From Darksidea phi (lineage: Eukaryota > Ascomycota > Dothideomycetes > Pleosporales > Lentitheciaceae), in contig JASJFT010000005.1 in NCBI GenBank assembly GCA_030770425.1, positions 372,001 through 436,000 on the forward strand: a stretch of DNA of 64,000 nucleotides, written 5' to 3'. The notes below the pieces were generated by a model, which worked only from the letters and a program-made list of their open reading frames with translations, had not been told where the DNA came from and searched no databases. The position numbers and the translations under genes are program-made. Numbering within the stretch: position 1 is the first letter of the stretch; each line of letters opens with the position of its first letter. Shown here piece after piece: positions 33,855-44,409 of this stretch.

Positions 33855-36587
33855 TCAAACTCTGGGCTTCTTCTCTGCGGTCGCTAAGCCGTCATCTTCG
33901 GCGGTACGCTTTCTTTCATCCTTCTCGGGCTTGACTTTCGGCTTTGCGATGAGGATGTGGGAGTCACTATGCTCGGCTTGTACCCAGTCGTACCCAGAAG
34001 GAAAGTTGGTATCCCAGGGAAAATGCTTGCAGTTGACTGCTTGAAACCCTACCATTTTCTCGGCATCCGCTGGGACGGATTCGGAAACTTGTACATCCTC
34101 GGTGGTAGGTGTTTGGTTTGTAGTGGTGGAGGCGACAGTGCTGGTGTTAGAAGCGTAAGTCTTCGTGAAAACATCTGCGATGCTATTGACTAAGGGCTTG
34201 GGAGAAGTGCAATCAGGGAGTGCTAGTGTCGGAGGTGAGGGTAATCGCGTCAAGGCCGGATCGGAGGGACGTGTGGGAGTTGGTGGAAGACCAAAGAAAG
34301 CACCTTTGGAGTTTTGGGAGAGCATTGGAAGATACAGCTCTTGTGGATCAAGATCTGCAAAGGTGACATTTGTGCAGACACCATCCGATACCATCGAAGG
34401 ACAAGAGCATTTCACTGGCGGTCGTTGGTTAATTTTTTGGGCCTTGTGGTAAGGGGACTGACTTGCCTTCTTCAGGATTGTAGATAAATGTAGACCGCAA
34501 AGTATCGTACTCTTCGCATTTCGACGAATGAAGCGAGACTCGTACTGCCGGGCTGGCATATGGTGGAGGTCGAAACAAAACCCAGGACACAGCCATCTCA
34601 GTGCTGCTACCAGTAGAGAGAAGCGTGATGCCTCGAGGCATCAAACTCAGCTTTGCATTTGCCGATTCTACAGCTCTGTGGCGAGCGACTGGCGTGTCGA
34701 ACGTGTTTATGTCAGGAATTCGGAAGAGCATATCTTCAAAAATAAAACTGACGACATGATCGCATACGAATATGGTGTCGCCATCGATACGAGGACTTCC
34801 AGAGAACTGGCAGTATCCTTCTAGATGCCATGACATAAAGGAGAGGTAGTCAGCTCGTACCTTCCAGCCTTCTTGAGTATTATAGACGGTTGGACGTTGG
34901 AATCGAGTGTTCCAAAATGTAATGTCCTTGTTAGTAGCAACGGCGACGGAAGAAAGGCATGTTTTCAGTGCATGGACAAGGTTAGCACCGAAAGCCGTAG
35001 CCACTTTCACTGAGACCGCGTTATTGATGCTGCGGGTTCTTATGTCGCTCATTGACATGCAAAGGCCATGCTTGTGTAGAACTCTCCATAGTTGATCGCT
35101 GATGACCAGAGGATTGCGGTTCATGTCCATGACGGGTCCCCACCACTACTCTAGTTATTAGTCTTCCAATGTATCCTAGACTCGAGAGCACTTACATCCG
35201 TCTCGCACTCTCGATAGAAGAATGGTACTTCTTGCCCTTCCTCACGGTGAAATTTTCTTAAAAACGCTAACAACATCCTCGCGATATCTTCAGAGAGATA
35301 ATCCTCAGCCTTGAGAACATCCGCGCTATCTGGAGAGTCGTCAAGTAGTGTAGCGTAGCGCTCTAGTGCAGCTTCCGATGTACCTAGTTTAGCCTCTGCA
35401 TGGATGGCGTCGCTCCAGATATGCGCCAATCGTTCATTGTCTTCGTCTAAGATACCCAACATGTCTCGATCTCGGCCTGTCTTCCCTTCATGGAAGTTGT
35501 ACCCATATTTAAAGTTTAGCCCACCGGATTCGCCATTCGACAGCAGAAGGCCGTGTAGGTAGACATTGTTTCGGTAATCATCATCGAATATAATATCTCC
35601 TTTCTGGGTTCTGATTACGTCTTCTGGAGGACAGATGTCGATTGTCATACAAAGCCAATCCTGGAATGTTTCGAGGGGTATCTTGGAGCTCTTCTTTACC
35701 TCTCCTGCAATCGTCCTACAAACTCGAGATTCGCCAATGACAATAGAGACGTCTTCCCACGAACGAGCCTCCAGTTCACGTCCCAGTCCGCTCTTCTTTA
35801 TTCGCCTCGCCTGCGCCTTTGCTTTGTCAATTTTAGGCTCTTTAATGCGCGTGAGAGTGCATGTGAGCATCTTTTTCGTGTTGAACCCAAATCTCCACAT
35901 GAAATCGGATGCCTGAATGCGGATAGTGTGGTTCTGGGGGTTACGGCGCATTATCAGTGCGGCTAGCTTCATGCCTTCACCGTGCTGTCCTGCTTGTTCC
36001 GTCTCTTTTGCCTTCGAAGTTCCGCCGAAGCCTAGATGCCAACGGTGAAGCTTGGAGTTGAAATTCGTCATCTCTAAAACACCTTTGTCCTTAGAGTCAT
36101 ATTGAAATCGAATGAAACCACACAATAGCCTTGCGCGATTCAATGGATCACGTTCCGTTGGATGGAATACTTTGATGATGATTTCTGTGCCATGCTCTTC
36201 ATACTCCGGCTTGAAATCGTGTGCCGCCATTCTGAAAGAACGGATAATGCCGTCTTTGCTGTGAAGATGTCAGTGATTCCTAGCGGCCGCTCAGATAATG
36301 ACATACAAGTTCTGATAAAACTCTCGAAAGGCTTCAGCTCCTCCCCAGTTTGGCTGGTATTTTGTATTGATGTTGATGAGCTCTGTCGCGCTGCTTCCAA
36401 TGCCACCCAAGTCATTGCTGCTCTCGACCTCTGAATCAGAGTCGTCGTGGTGGTCATTCTGGTCTATCGGCGCATTATTTTTGTCGAGATTCTGCCCTTC
36501 AGACTCCATGCTTGTTGCGAACAGTTTGAGCTGTTGTAGGTGGTGGGGCAATGGTGTTGGTGCGGAAGGGTTTGAGGTGACTAGCAC
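33855..36587 (-). CDS. GHKL-type (HATPase) ATPase family protein, tandem copy A
   Basis: Four exons, 36587-36307, 36258-35196, 35145-34467 and 34414-33855, give about 860 residues. The GHKL fold shows an N-box, EAFREFYQNFKDGI (~83-98), and an ATP-lid motif, GQHGEGMKLAALI (~184-196), like the GxHGxGxK of MORC/Hsp90-type ATPases. A ~450-residue middle region follows with no domain I can name. Then comes a Cys-containing segment (VKCSCPS) and a disordered tail ending in basic clusters (RKRTAEDD ... EKKPRV) that look like a nuclear signal. The third intron uses a GC donor (GGCAAGT), which keeps frame and falls at the same place as the intron in copy B. The gene looks complete. I infer a nuclear ATP-dependent clamp or chaperone-like protein; no function is established. 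Confidence 0.8.
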
Positions 36588-37517
36588 GGTTGAAGCTTTC
36601 TATATACGCAAGCAAGAGAGAAGATGTCACAGTGAGTTCAGTGTGAATCACTGTAGTGCGCAGTCTCTGAAAGTGAAAGCTCTGATTTCTATGAGTTGAA
36701 AAAGACGGCATTTTATGTACAGAGGGGTCCCCTAACTGTGCCTCAATACCAACACTGTTGGACTCTGTTGGATCACGAGATTTAGCAAATAGCCATTAGT
36801 ACTAGGCTAATCCTTGCGTTTAGCGAACTCCCTGATCGAGCTTAGTCCCTGAGCCGTCAGCTCCGCGACAGAAGAGCATCCGCCGCTCGGCTTGAGATAA
36901 AGGTGATGACACTTCGATGCGGAAATACTTCTAAGCTGTCGCTTCGTAAGTGAGAGGATAGCCTACTCTCATGGGTACATTGCTAGAGCATTAGTCTTTG
37001 TACACTCCTAGATTAATAACCGTATTAAGAGCTACGTATGTCTAGTTCAATACTCAACGTACCCTAATGCCCTTAGTAGATCGTAATAAATAATAGTTAT
37101 ATAATCGAGCAAGCCTTAGAATAGCGAATATGGCTATTCATTGCGAGAGAGTATCTACCAATCATCATTGGGAAGCTAACAGAAAAGTGACAAGGACTTG
37201 CGTAGAGAGCGAACAGAGGCCGTCCATGACATCTAGCTTCCACACTAGCGGCGACTATTGTAGTTATGATTGATTAATGCTTGCCCCAAGGAACATCGTA
37301 CCGTGATAGCGGCCTTAATTGTCAATCATAAAGAACACATCATTAATTTGATACTAGCCTAGAAACCTGAAGTCCAACGAGAAAAGCTACCATCACCCCA
37401 ACATTCGAATAATAATAAACCCAAGGGACAAACTCCTTGCACCGCGCCTACCAATAAGAAAGTGCCAATGTCGGACTACAGCTGTTATGACGACCCTTTC
37501 AGTGTAGGATGTCGAGT
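36588..37517. other. TpA-rich spacer between the two ATPase paralogues
   Basis: Much of 36750-37400 is AT-rich and dense in TA steps (for example CTAGATTAATAACCGTATTA near 37008). It has no open frames of note, an appearance typical of RIP-mutated repeat DNA in Pezizomycotina. It must also supply the promoter of copy A, which begins at 36587. Confidence 0.5.
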
Positions 37518-40500
37518 CTAGTACCGATAACTGATGTCTCCTGGAGGCGCCGGGGTGATCGTAGGAGACGTTTGCCTCCTCAAGTATGTTCGAGAAAGCG
37601 ATGGTGGCGATGCGACCTGCGCATTCCCTTCGAGGTTTTTGGATCTGAGGGCTGACCCGTGCATCACTAGATCAGTACGGGTTTTCTTAACTCGTAGATG
37701 CTCGGTCGCTTCGTCCTGTAGACGCTTGCCATTCTTATTGAAGACGTGAGTCTTTGGTTTAACTATGTAAACGTCTTCATCGGGGCGATCGCGAGTGCGG
37801 TAGAAGCTGTGGCTACCCGGGAAGCTACCGCCCCAGTCTAGAGTTCCGTGGTCGACCCGGTCACCAATGACTGCTCTCCATATTAGCGTTCGGTGCAAGT
37901 CAGCATACGAAGAATAATTGCTCACCGTACGCCTCTATACTAGAAGCAGATAGATTGTCGACATTTGCACTTGTGATAATTTCTGCCTCTGGAGTCGTCT
38001 TCCTGCCCGATACGGCTACGTTTGATGGCGCGCTATTACCTTGATTCACCAAGTTTTCGTCTCCTAGAGGTTGGCCTATAGGCGGAGATGATGGTATATC
38101 AGGCATGGGGTCTCCATATAAGGACTCATGGTCATTGTCGTCGTCGCCTTCATCGTTAATGCTGTTGACTGTGGCGCTCTGATGATGCGTAATTTCTTCA
38201 GCATCTTGACTATCATCCGTCGAACCCATGATGTTGTCTACATCTGTCAATGGCCAGCAATGACGCAAGTTGGATTCGTAGTAACCTACCTGCGATGGAC
38301 GATGCGACAAGCTCCTGTTTGATAAAGAAGTCTTCGTGCAATGGCCGAAGTGGAAACGGATGGCGGCCAATGAAAGCGCCTTCAACGTCCCTTGACACGC
38401 TCGGGAAGTACCTCTTCAGCGGATCTAAATCGGTGAAGGTGACACCGGAGCTAGCCACTTCGGACAGTTTACTAGGGCAGTCACAGCCCTGCTCTTCATA
38501 TTGTTAGCCTGTGTCTCTGGAAAGACATAGATGCCGCGCTTACCTCCTTCCTTTGGGTTGAACATAGTGTTGAGGGGGTGCTTCCACGATGATTGTAACT
38601 CGTTTGTGCAATTTTCGGTATGGAGGACTACTCGGATGGGTTTGTTCTTGTTCTGATACGAGTCGGCCGATTCCCACGTAACGACCAATTGGCCGCCCTT
38701 CTCATTGCGGGCGCATTTGACGCCTCTAGGCATCTGTGAAATCCGAGTTTGGGTCATGCTCTTTAGCAATATCTCATCTTGGTCAGACAGGGAAGAAGAG
38801 TCTGTAGCCACGAGTTGGGAAATCATGTGGCCCCATAGAAACAGGACCGCATGATCGCAGCAGAAGGGATCTCGCTCATTTGGACATTGCTGATCACAGA
38901 AGGTGTTTTGGTGGGTTCCGTCAAACGTAAGCCACTTGCTGTGGAATCTCCACACTGGGTCAAAGTAAGCGGAGTCAATCGCCAAATCCTTCCCGTCCAC
39001 AAACTCAAAGTCCATAGATTTCGTCGCCTCGTGCGACTGAATGCAGCATTGCAACATCCATTGCATATTTTGCGCAAACATTTCGTCGGGAGCTTTTATA
39101 ATAGCGGCATGGGAAAACCTATCCTGCAGTTCTTCGTGTGGTGTTCGGGGCAGCTCGAACCAGCGAAGAATGTCCCAGAAATCAGCTGTCAAAGCAACAG
39201 GGTGTTGTTTCAAACTATGTTTGATTATGTGCACATCCTGGGATTGTGATCAGACATGGGGATGTGTTAATTGTTGATCAGCTGTACTTACGTCTTTGCC
39301 ATCGGTTGGTGTGTAGTAAAAGGCAGTTTGCCCATCGCTAGCTTGATTGATGGTACGCATGTGGCTCCATACCTTCTCCATGATGTCCTTGGAGAGCCAT
39401 TGCTTGTAACTGGTGAGCATGACGTCGCCGACGTTGTTCAGTGACTTAATCAGCAAGTCAGTGTAAATTGCGAGAAGCTCAGAGCTCTTCTCGCCGCCAT
39501 CAAGTATTGCTGCAGCCCATATTCTAGTAATATGACGCGCTTCCTGTCCGGGACTAGAGAGCGAGTCCCTCTCCCGTGTTGTTCTGCCATTGAAAAAGTT
39601 GTAACCATAACGATGCGCTTTTCCACTCATACTTCCGCTTGGAAGAAGGAGGCCTTGAAGATAGAACATGTTCTTGTAGGAAGGGTCCAGGATTAGGCTG
39701 CCAAATGGGGTTTGGACAATGGATGCTGGGGGATCAATATCCAGAGTGACCTTGAGCCACTCTTTGAAATCTTCAATGTGAATCTTTTTGCCTCTAGTTT
39801 CGCCTCCCTCTGATGTAGTGCTCTTGCGAAGTTCCCCGATATATATAGAAACGTCCTTCGATGGGTTTGCGATCAGAGAGTCTACCGGCCGTCCAGCGTT
39901 CTCCTTCACTCCAGCAAGCTTCGAAGCACTCATGCGTGTAATGGTGCAAGCCAGGTCGAGCTCGGAGTTGAAGATGAAGTTGCAGCTGACGCCGGCACTC
40001 TCAATCCGAAACGTGTGATTATTAGGGTGGCGACGAAAGATGAGAGCGGCGATCTTGAAGCCCTCTCCATGCTTGCCGGTTTGGCCGTCATCGTGAGCCT
40101 TCGAAGTGGCTCCAATCTTTAAGTGGCGATACTGGAGTGAGGCTCGAAGATTAGTGGCTTCCATCTGCCCGTAGCCATCCTTTTTGTACTTAAATCGGAT
40201 GTAGCCGAGAAGTTCCTTGGTATCAGGATGAAGCTTCTGAATCAGGATGAGCCCGGCGCGTTCGGAATATTCGGGTGAAAAGCGCGGAAGAGGAAGGTTG
40301 GAGGACCGGAGTATTCCATCTCGCCTAGAAGGATTAGCAATCCGCCTTCATTTGATATGCGCAGTGTAGCCAGACCAATTCTGATAGACCTCGCGAAAAG
40401 CCTCCTTGCAGGTCCAATGCGGCAGGTATTCTTTCACAAAACCGACCTCTACCGTCTTCCGAGTTCGGATATCACTAAAACTGGTAATGAGTTTTGGAGG

Positions 40501-40554
40501 ACTTCCGTCATCCTCGAAGCCGAGCCAATCCAGGTCAGTACCAGCCATGGTCAC
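37518..40554 (-). CDS. GHKL-type (HATPase) ATPase family protein, tandem copy B
   Basis: Six exons, 40554-40376, 40324-39292, 39237-38544, 38493-38290, 38243-37926 and 37873-37518, give about 927 residues, all in frame. It is a paralogue of the gene to its left. Shared features are the N-box EAFREVYQNWRDGI (~51-65), the lid motif GKHGEGFKIAALI (~143-155), the GYNF(F/H).G(R/K)T motif in the middle region, the C-terminal CDCPS ... VTFTDLDPLKRYF block, and a basic end region (NKNGKRL ... RVKKTRTD). Intron positions after the N-box and at the Cys block are conserved, so the pair arose by duplication of an intron-containing gene. Copy B has two extra introns in the tail and a CxxxC/His-bearing insert (FCDQQCPNERDPFCCDHA) where copy A keeps only VCDHVV. 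Both copies look functional. The role is unknown. Confidence 0.8.
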
Positions 40555-41657
40555 CTTGAAGCTTTTATTCTTGGTACAAGCTTGAGCTGAGGAGGTTAAG
40601 TGCTCTAATATACCTAGACTGGCTAGGAGTAGTCCTGAACTGAAGGCAGTGAATTGCTAGTACGGTGGACCAGGTTTCAGAGCTTGGCTTTTTGTCTGGG
40701 TGACGGGGCGCTATTTATTTCGGCAATACGCCGCCACATGCGCGCCGGCACGGATGGCTAACGTGATTGATCCACATGCAAGAGAGAGGCACAGCAGCGC
40801 ATCTTGCACCCAATGAGAGTTGTCAAAGAGGGGAGCCATATTGAGTGGCTAGGCTGTGCCATTTGTGACGGGAAACGGGCGCCTATAGCGCGTTTCAACT
40901 GCAAGCCGATGAACTTTATTACAATGGTGCGCGGATCAGGAGTGAGGCACGAGTGCAGACGTAGTCACGTTTTTGCGCCAACAAATGGCCGCAATGATAC
41001 GGTGGGATAATGATCGTAAAGCATGCTACGTAGGGTTGCGCGTTCCAGTTTTTTTTTCGAGTAACATTACGGACCTAGGCTTACTATTATTACCTTTTCA
41101 ATAAGTTGGCTCTTCGCTCGGCGCTCAGGGAAACTATCAGTTTTCTTTTCTTTAGACTGATGAGGCGATGTCAAACGGCCCACATGTGTTCCCAGGTATG
41201 TTAGACTGGTTTCAGGGAGATTTGGCAGTAATGTGTTAGCATGGGAGAACGAGACTTGGGGTGGTAAGGCAGCGATGCAGACAACGTGGGTGAAATATGG
41301 CAGATTGGTCTAAACTGACTAAGACACGCGTACTGCGTATCAAAACACGGCACATCGAGCAGTCGAAACGTCCTTTGCTTGTAGCCAGCACTCAGTAGCG
41401 AATAAATACGGAGGAAATAAGTAGTAAAGCGCCCTTTTGATGCGTTGAGGTTGGCTTAGTATTGGGTGAGACGGCAGTTATCCCTTGCCCGTCACCGCTA
41501 AAAGAATCTAGTAGCAAAAATACTAATTACCTTATGCCCGGCCTGTGAAGGCATACCTAATGGCCTTCTAGTCAACTGGCAAACATTACAATGGTATCAT
41601 GAACAGGATATCAATACAAGAATCGTAGAATCATTACGCCCTCTCTTCATCATTAAC
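40555..41657. other. Spacer with RIP-like patches
   Basis: It holds the promoter of ATPase copy B. Parts of 41040-41130 and 41500-41620 are rich in TA steps and near-palindromic CTAG/TTAC motifs, as in mutated repeats. Short ORFs have no recognisable content. Confidence 0.45.
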
Positions 41658-43112
41658 TCATGCCCTAAGTAGCAGAGGTACGAGGAAGATAAGCCACCAT
41701 ACCCTCTCCTTCCCTCTACTGGTGGTTCCTCCAGCTCCAGCGTCGCTCGGTGCAGGTGGTGCGGGCGGAATATCAGTATCTACTGGCAATGTGGTTGAGC
41801 TTGTTGTAACGAGCGTGGTGGGCGTTGACGTGCTGAGAACGGTGACACCCGTGGAATCAGTGCTCGGTGATGGAGTGTTGGAAGTGGAGGCGCTAGAAGT
41901 GCTCTCCGATGTTGTACTTCCTGAAGTAATTCTTGAGGTGATTGAGGCCGAAGACGAAGCGAAAGAGTCTGATGTAGCGAATATGGTGGATGTGGAGGCG
42001 CTGTTGGTACTCTCTACTGTCGTAGTCTCGGAAGCAACACTTGAGATGATTGGAACCAGTGAGGATGCTGTTAAGTCTGGCGCTGAGATGGTAAATGTGG
42101 AGGCGCTAGCAGTGCTCTCTGGTGCTGTAGTCTCGGAAGGAATTGAGGTGATTGAAGCCAGCGAAGAAGCTCCTAAGCCTGGCGTAGAGAGAATGGTAGA
42201 GGTCTCGGGTGGTAATTCCGTTGTTCTCGTAGCGTCTGATGTGGGAGCAGGGGCCGCAGTGCTAGACGTTCCTCCTGTAGATCCCGGTGTTGGGATTGAC
42301 GACGACGGGGCGACAGAAGATTCTCCTTCACTCGTCGAAGATGGTGGGATCGAAGATGGCCCTAGAGAGGTCGGCGCTGAAGCTATCGGCGCTGATGATG
42401 TCGCTGAAGATGTAGCTGAAGATGGCCCTGAAGATACTGGTCCGGAAGCTGAGCTCGGCGTGCTTGGCGGGGGTACGACGATAATACCTGAGGTAGAGGG
42501 ACCGGTATAGGACACAGTGACGGTGGTAGAAGACGGAAAGAATGTTATCGTGGTAGGTAGAGTATCTGAAAGGGAAGGCGGAAACGCATATGAAGTAGAA
42601 CCAGGGGGGGTAATGACTACGGTTTGTGAGGTCGTGACCGTGACTGTGAGAGTTGAACCAGACGTTGAACTTGGGGGTAGCGACGGGTAGCCGGTACTGT
42701 GGGAAGGTGACGGTGCAGGGTAGGAATCTGGTATCGAGGTTGGCACCAGAGGTGGATATGTAGTCGCAACGGTGCTGGGGAGCGGATGTGCGTTAGATGA
42801 GGACGGGTGAACCGGCGACTGGTGGTTGCTCGACGGTGTTGGAGTCGGTGGCGGCGAGACTACGGCAGTCTCTGTTTCGCAAGGCTCCTGATCGAGTGAT
42901 GATGAAGACTGGCTATATGTCGGATGTGAAGTGCCGGAGGATGGAGCGGGTAGAGAGGGCTGGCTGATCCAGACCGTGGACGCTGGTAACGTTAGCACAC
43001 CGGATAGTATAGTAAAGTCCACCAACTTACTGTTCCAAGTACCATTGTACCCTTGACCGAATACCATCGTCGACACGACGCCCATCACCCAGACTGTAGA
43101 AACTCGTTGCAT
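41658..43112 (-). CDS. Ser/Thr-rich GPI-type cell-wall protein with tandem repeats
   Basis: Exons 43112-43031 and 42982-41658 give 468 residues; the 48-nt intron (GTAAGT, GCTAAC, CCAG) is a multiple of three without stops, so retention would give 484. A signal peptide (MQRVSTVWVMGVVSTMVFGQ) is followed by ~420 residues dominated by Ser, Thr, Pro and Ala, expected to be heavily O-mannosylated. A small polar stretch and a terminal hydrophobic segment (WWLIFLVPLLLRA) then fit a GPI-attachment signal. Near the C-terminus about three ~35-residue repeats share the pattern (A/S)SSxxxITS...SETTxxESTxSAST. It is probably a wall or surface mannoprotein. No catalytic domain is present, and the family cannot be named. 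Confidence 0.75.
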   Translation of the reverse strand: MQRVSTVWVMGVVSTMVFGQGYNGTWNSKLVDFTILSGVLTLPASTVWISQPSLPAPSSGTSHPTYSQSSSSLDQEPCETETAVVSPPPTPTPSSNHQSPVHPSSSNAHPLPSTVATTYPPLVPTSIPDSYPAPSPSHSTGYPSLPPSSTSGSTLTVTVTTSQTVVITPPGSTSYAFPPSLSDTLPTTITFFPSSTTVTVSYTGPSTSGIIVVPPPSTPSSASGPVSSGPSSATSSATSSAPIASAPTSLGPSSIPPSSTSEGESSVAPSSSIPTPGSTGGTSSTAAPAPTSDATRTTELPPETSTILSTPGLGASSLASITSIPSETTAPESTASASTFTISAPDLTASSLVPIISSVASETTTVESTNSASTSTIFATSDSFASSSASITSRITSGSTTSESTSSASTSNTPSPSTDSTGVTVLSTSTPTTLVTTSSTTLPVDTDIPPAPPAPSDAGAGGTTSRGKERVWWLIFLVPLLLRA

Positions 43113-44409
43113 GACGACCTCGTCCTAGACTACACGAACACTGATGCTACTCTCCTATTGGCCGACACCCGACTTACTGGTCTTGCGACCGTGAAGGATT
43201 AGATTAGGAATTAACGAAGGTAAGTTAAGGAATGGAAGCATTCCAGTCCCTCTCGACGAATATATTCTATTAGGGGATGGTTTTGATGTTGCGAAAAAAA
43301 AGAGGTTGACGGGGCTGGCGATCCCAGCCTCCCCGCCAAAACATGTTTGTCGCACAGAAACGGTGAAGAAGCGCGCGAATGGCGTGGGATATGCATAGCG
43401 CCGTCGTGCTGTTTCTGAAACGCATCTCTTTGATGAGGTCTTCTAACAAAAATGAGCGCTCTGGTGTAGCGGTCCATTTAGCAAGGGGGGTCGCGATGGC
43501 GGGTGACGCTAGCACAGACCAGTTTCCTAAAACTCAACACGATAAGAGTTATGCCACCACTGTGCCCCTGCACCTGCACTCTCGCGTTCCTTGCATGTTG
43601 AAAAACAAGCATTTCTCCGCGCGGACACTCTGAAACTGCGTGTGCAGTCATTCAGATATTACCGGCCATGCATATGCGCTGGCGAACTCTCACCGCCACC
43701 CGTCATGTCGCTCGAATCTAATAGCAGAATGTTATTTTTCGATTATTTCAAAGGCATTCTCTAGATGGCTCGCAGCTCTCCATGGTTTTGCTGCACGGTT
43801 CGGTCTTTCACATATTCAGGGAAATGCCCTCCGAAGTCCGACGGGAGCGGCGTCTCCAAAGCATACAAAATATCCGCGCGATCCAGGCACCACAAGACTC
43901 GTTGCCGGTCAACAAAGTCCGACTTGCTGTGTGTGTGCAACCGTCAGCGGAACATATGCTAGCGGCGATCCGTCGCGAATCCCAGTCCCTTCGAACTCGT
44001 CAGCACTAACGTCGACCAGGATTACCAGATTGTCCCGATCTGAATCTGACTAGCTGCGTATGGATCTTCTAAAGTCTGCCGCGCAAAGTTTCAAGCGCGA
44101 AGAGCAGTATGTGAGAAAGAGTATGGTTGAAAGATAGTTACAGGCGGCTACGCCGAATGTACAGTCAATGGTTACCGAAGAAGGGGTATTGAAAGATATC
44201 GACAAAAGTAATCACTAATACCGATTCTTGGGTATTGGATATATATACTAACAGGTGTCCGACCCTCCAGAAAATGCTCAAACCAACTGCGCCAAATCAC
44301 AGCATTGCTGCGTCGAAAATTGTCCTCCAAGTAAACGCCCCGATAATGCATACCGTCCCATATTTTCCAGTAAATACCGTAATTCAAAACATGGTAACTC
44401 GAACCACCG
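43113..44409. other. Spacer with a possible gene fragment on the + strand
   Basis: Most of the 1.3 kb is unremarkable. Between 43782 and 44009 one + frame is unusually protein-like: helical and rich in Arg, Glu and Gln, including REMPSEVRRERRLQSIQNIR and PSAEHMLAAIRRESQSLRTR. It is followed by a branch-site/acceptor-like CTAACGTCGACCAG. I found neither a convincing start nor a continuation and do not call a gene. Confidence 0.35.

Noticed and set aside
33855..40554. Reading the GHKL genes as sensor histidine kinases
   Set aside because: There is no dimerisation His domain or receiver domain, and the N-box and lid resemble MORC/Hsp90-type ATPases more than kinases.
41150..41200. CTGATGAG motif resembling a hammerhead ribozyme core
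   Set aside because: The required GAAA partner and the three closing stems are absent; the motif is common by chance.
41722..42510. 262-residue + strand ORF
   Set aside because: It is the reverse complement of the Ser/Thr-rich repeat gene; its Val/Glu/Gly richness is what antisense of Ser/Thr codons gives.
43782..44009. Protein-like + strand ORF of 75 residues
   Set aside because: Suggestive amphipathic composition, but no convincing start, continuation or family; kept only as a note in the spacer entry.
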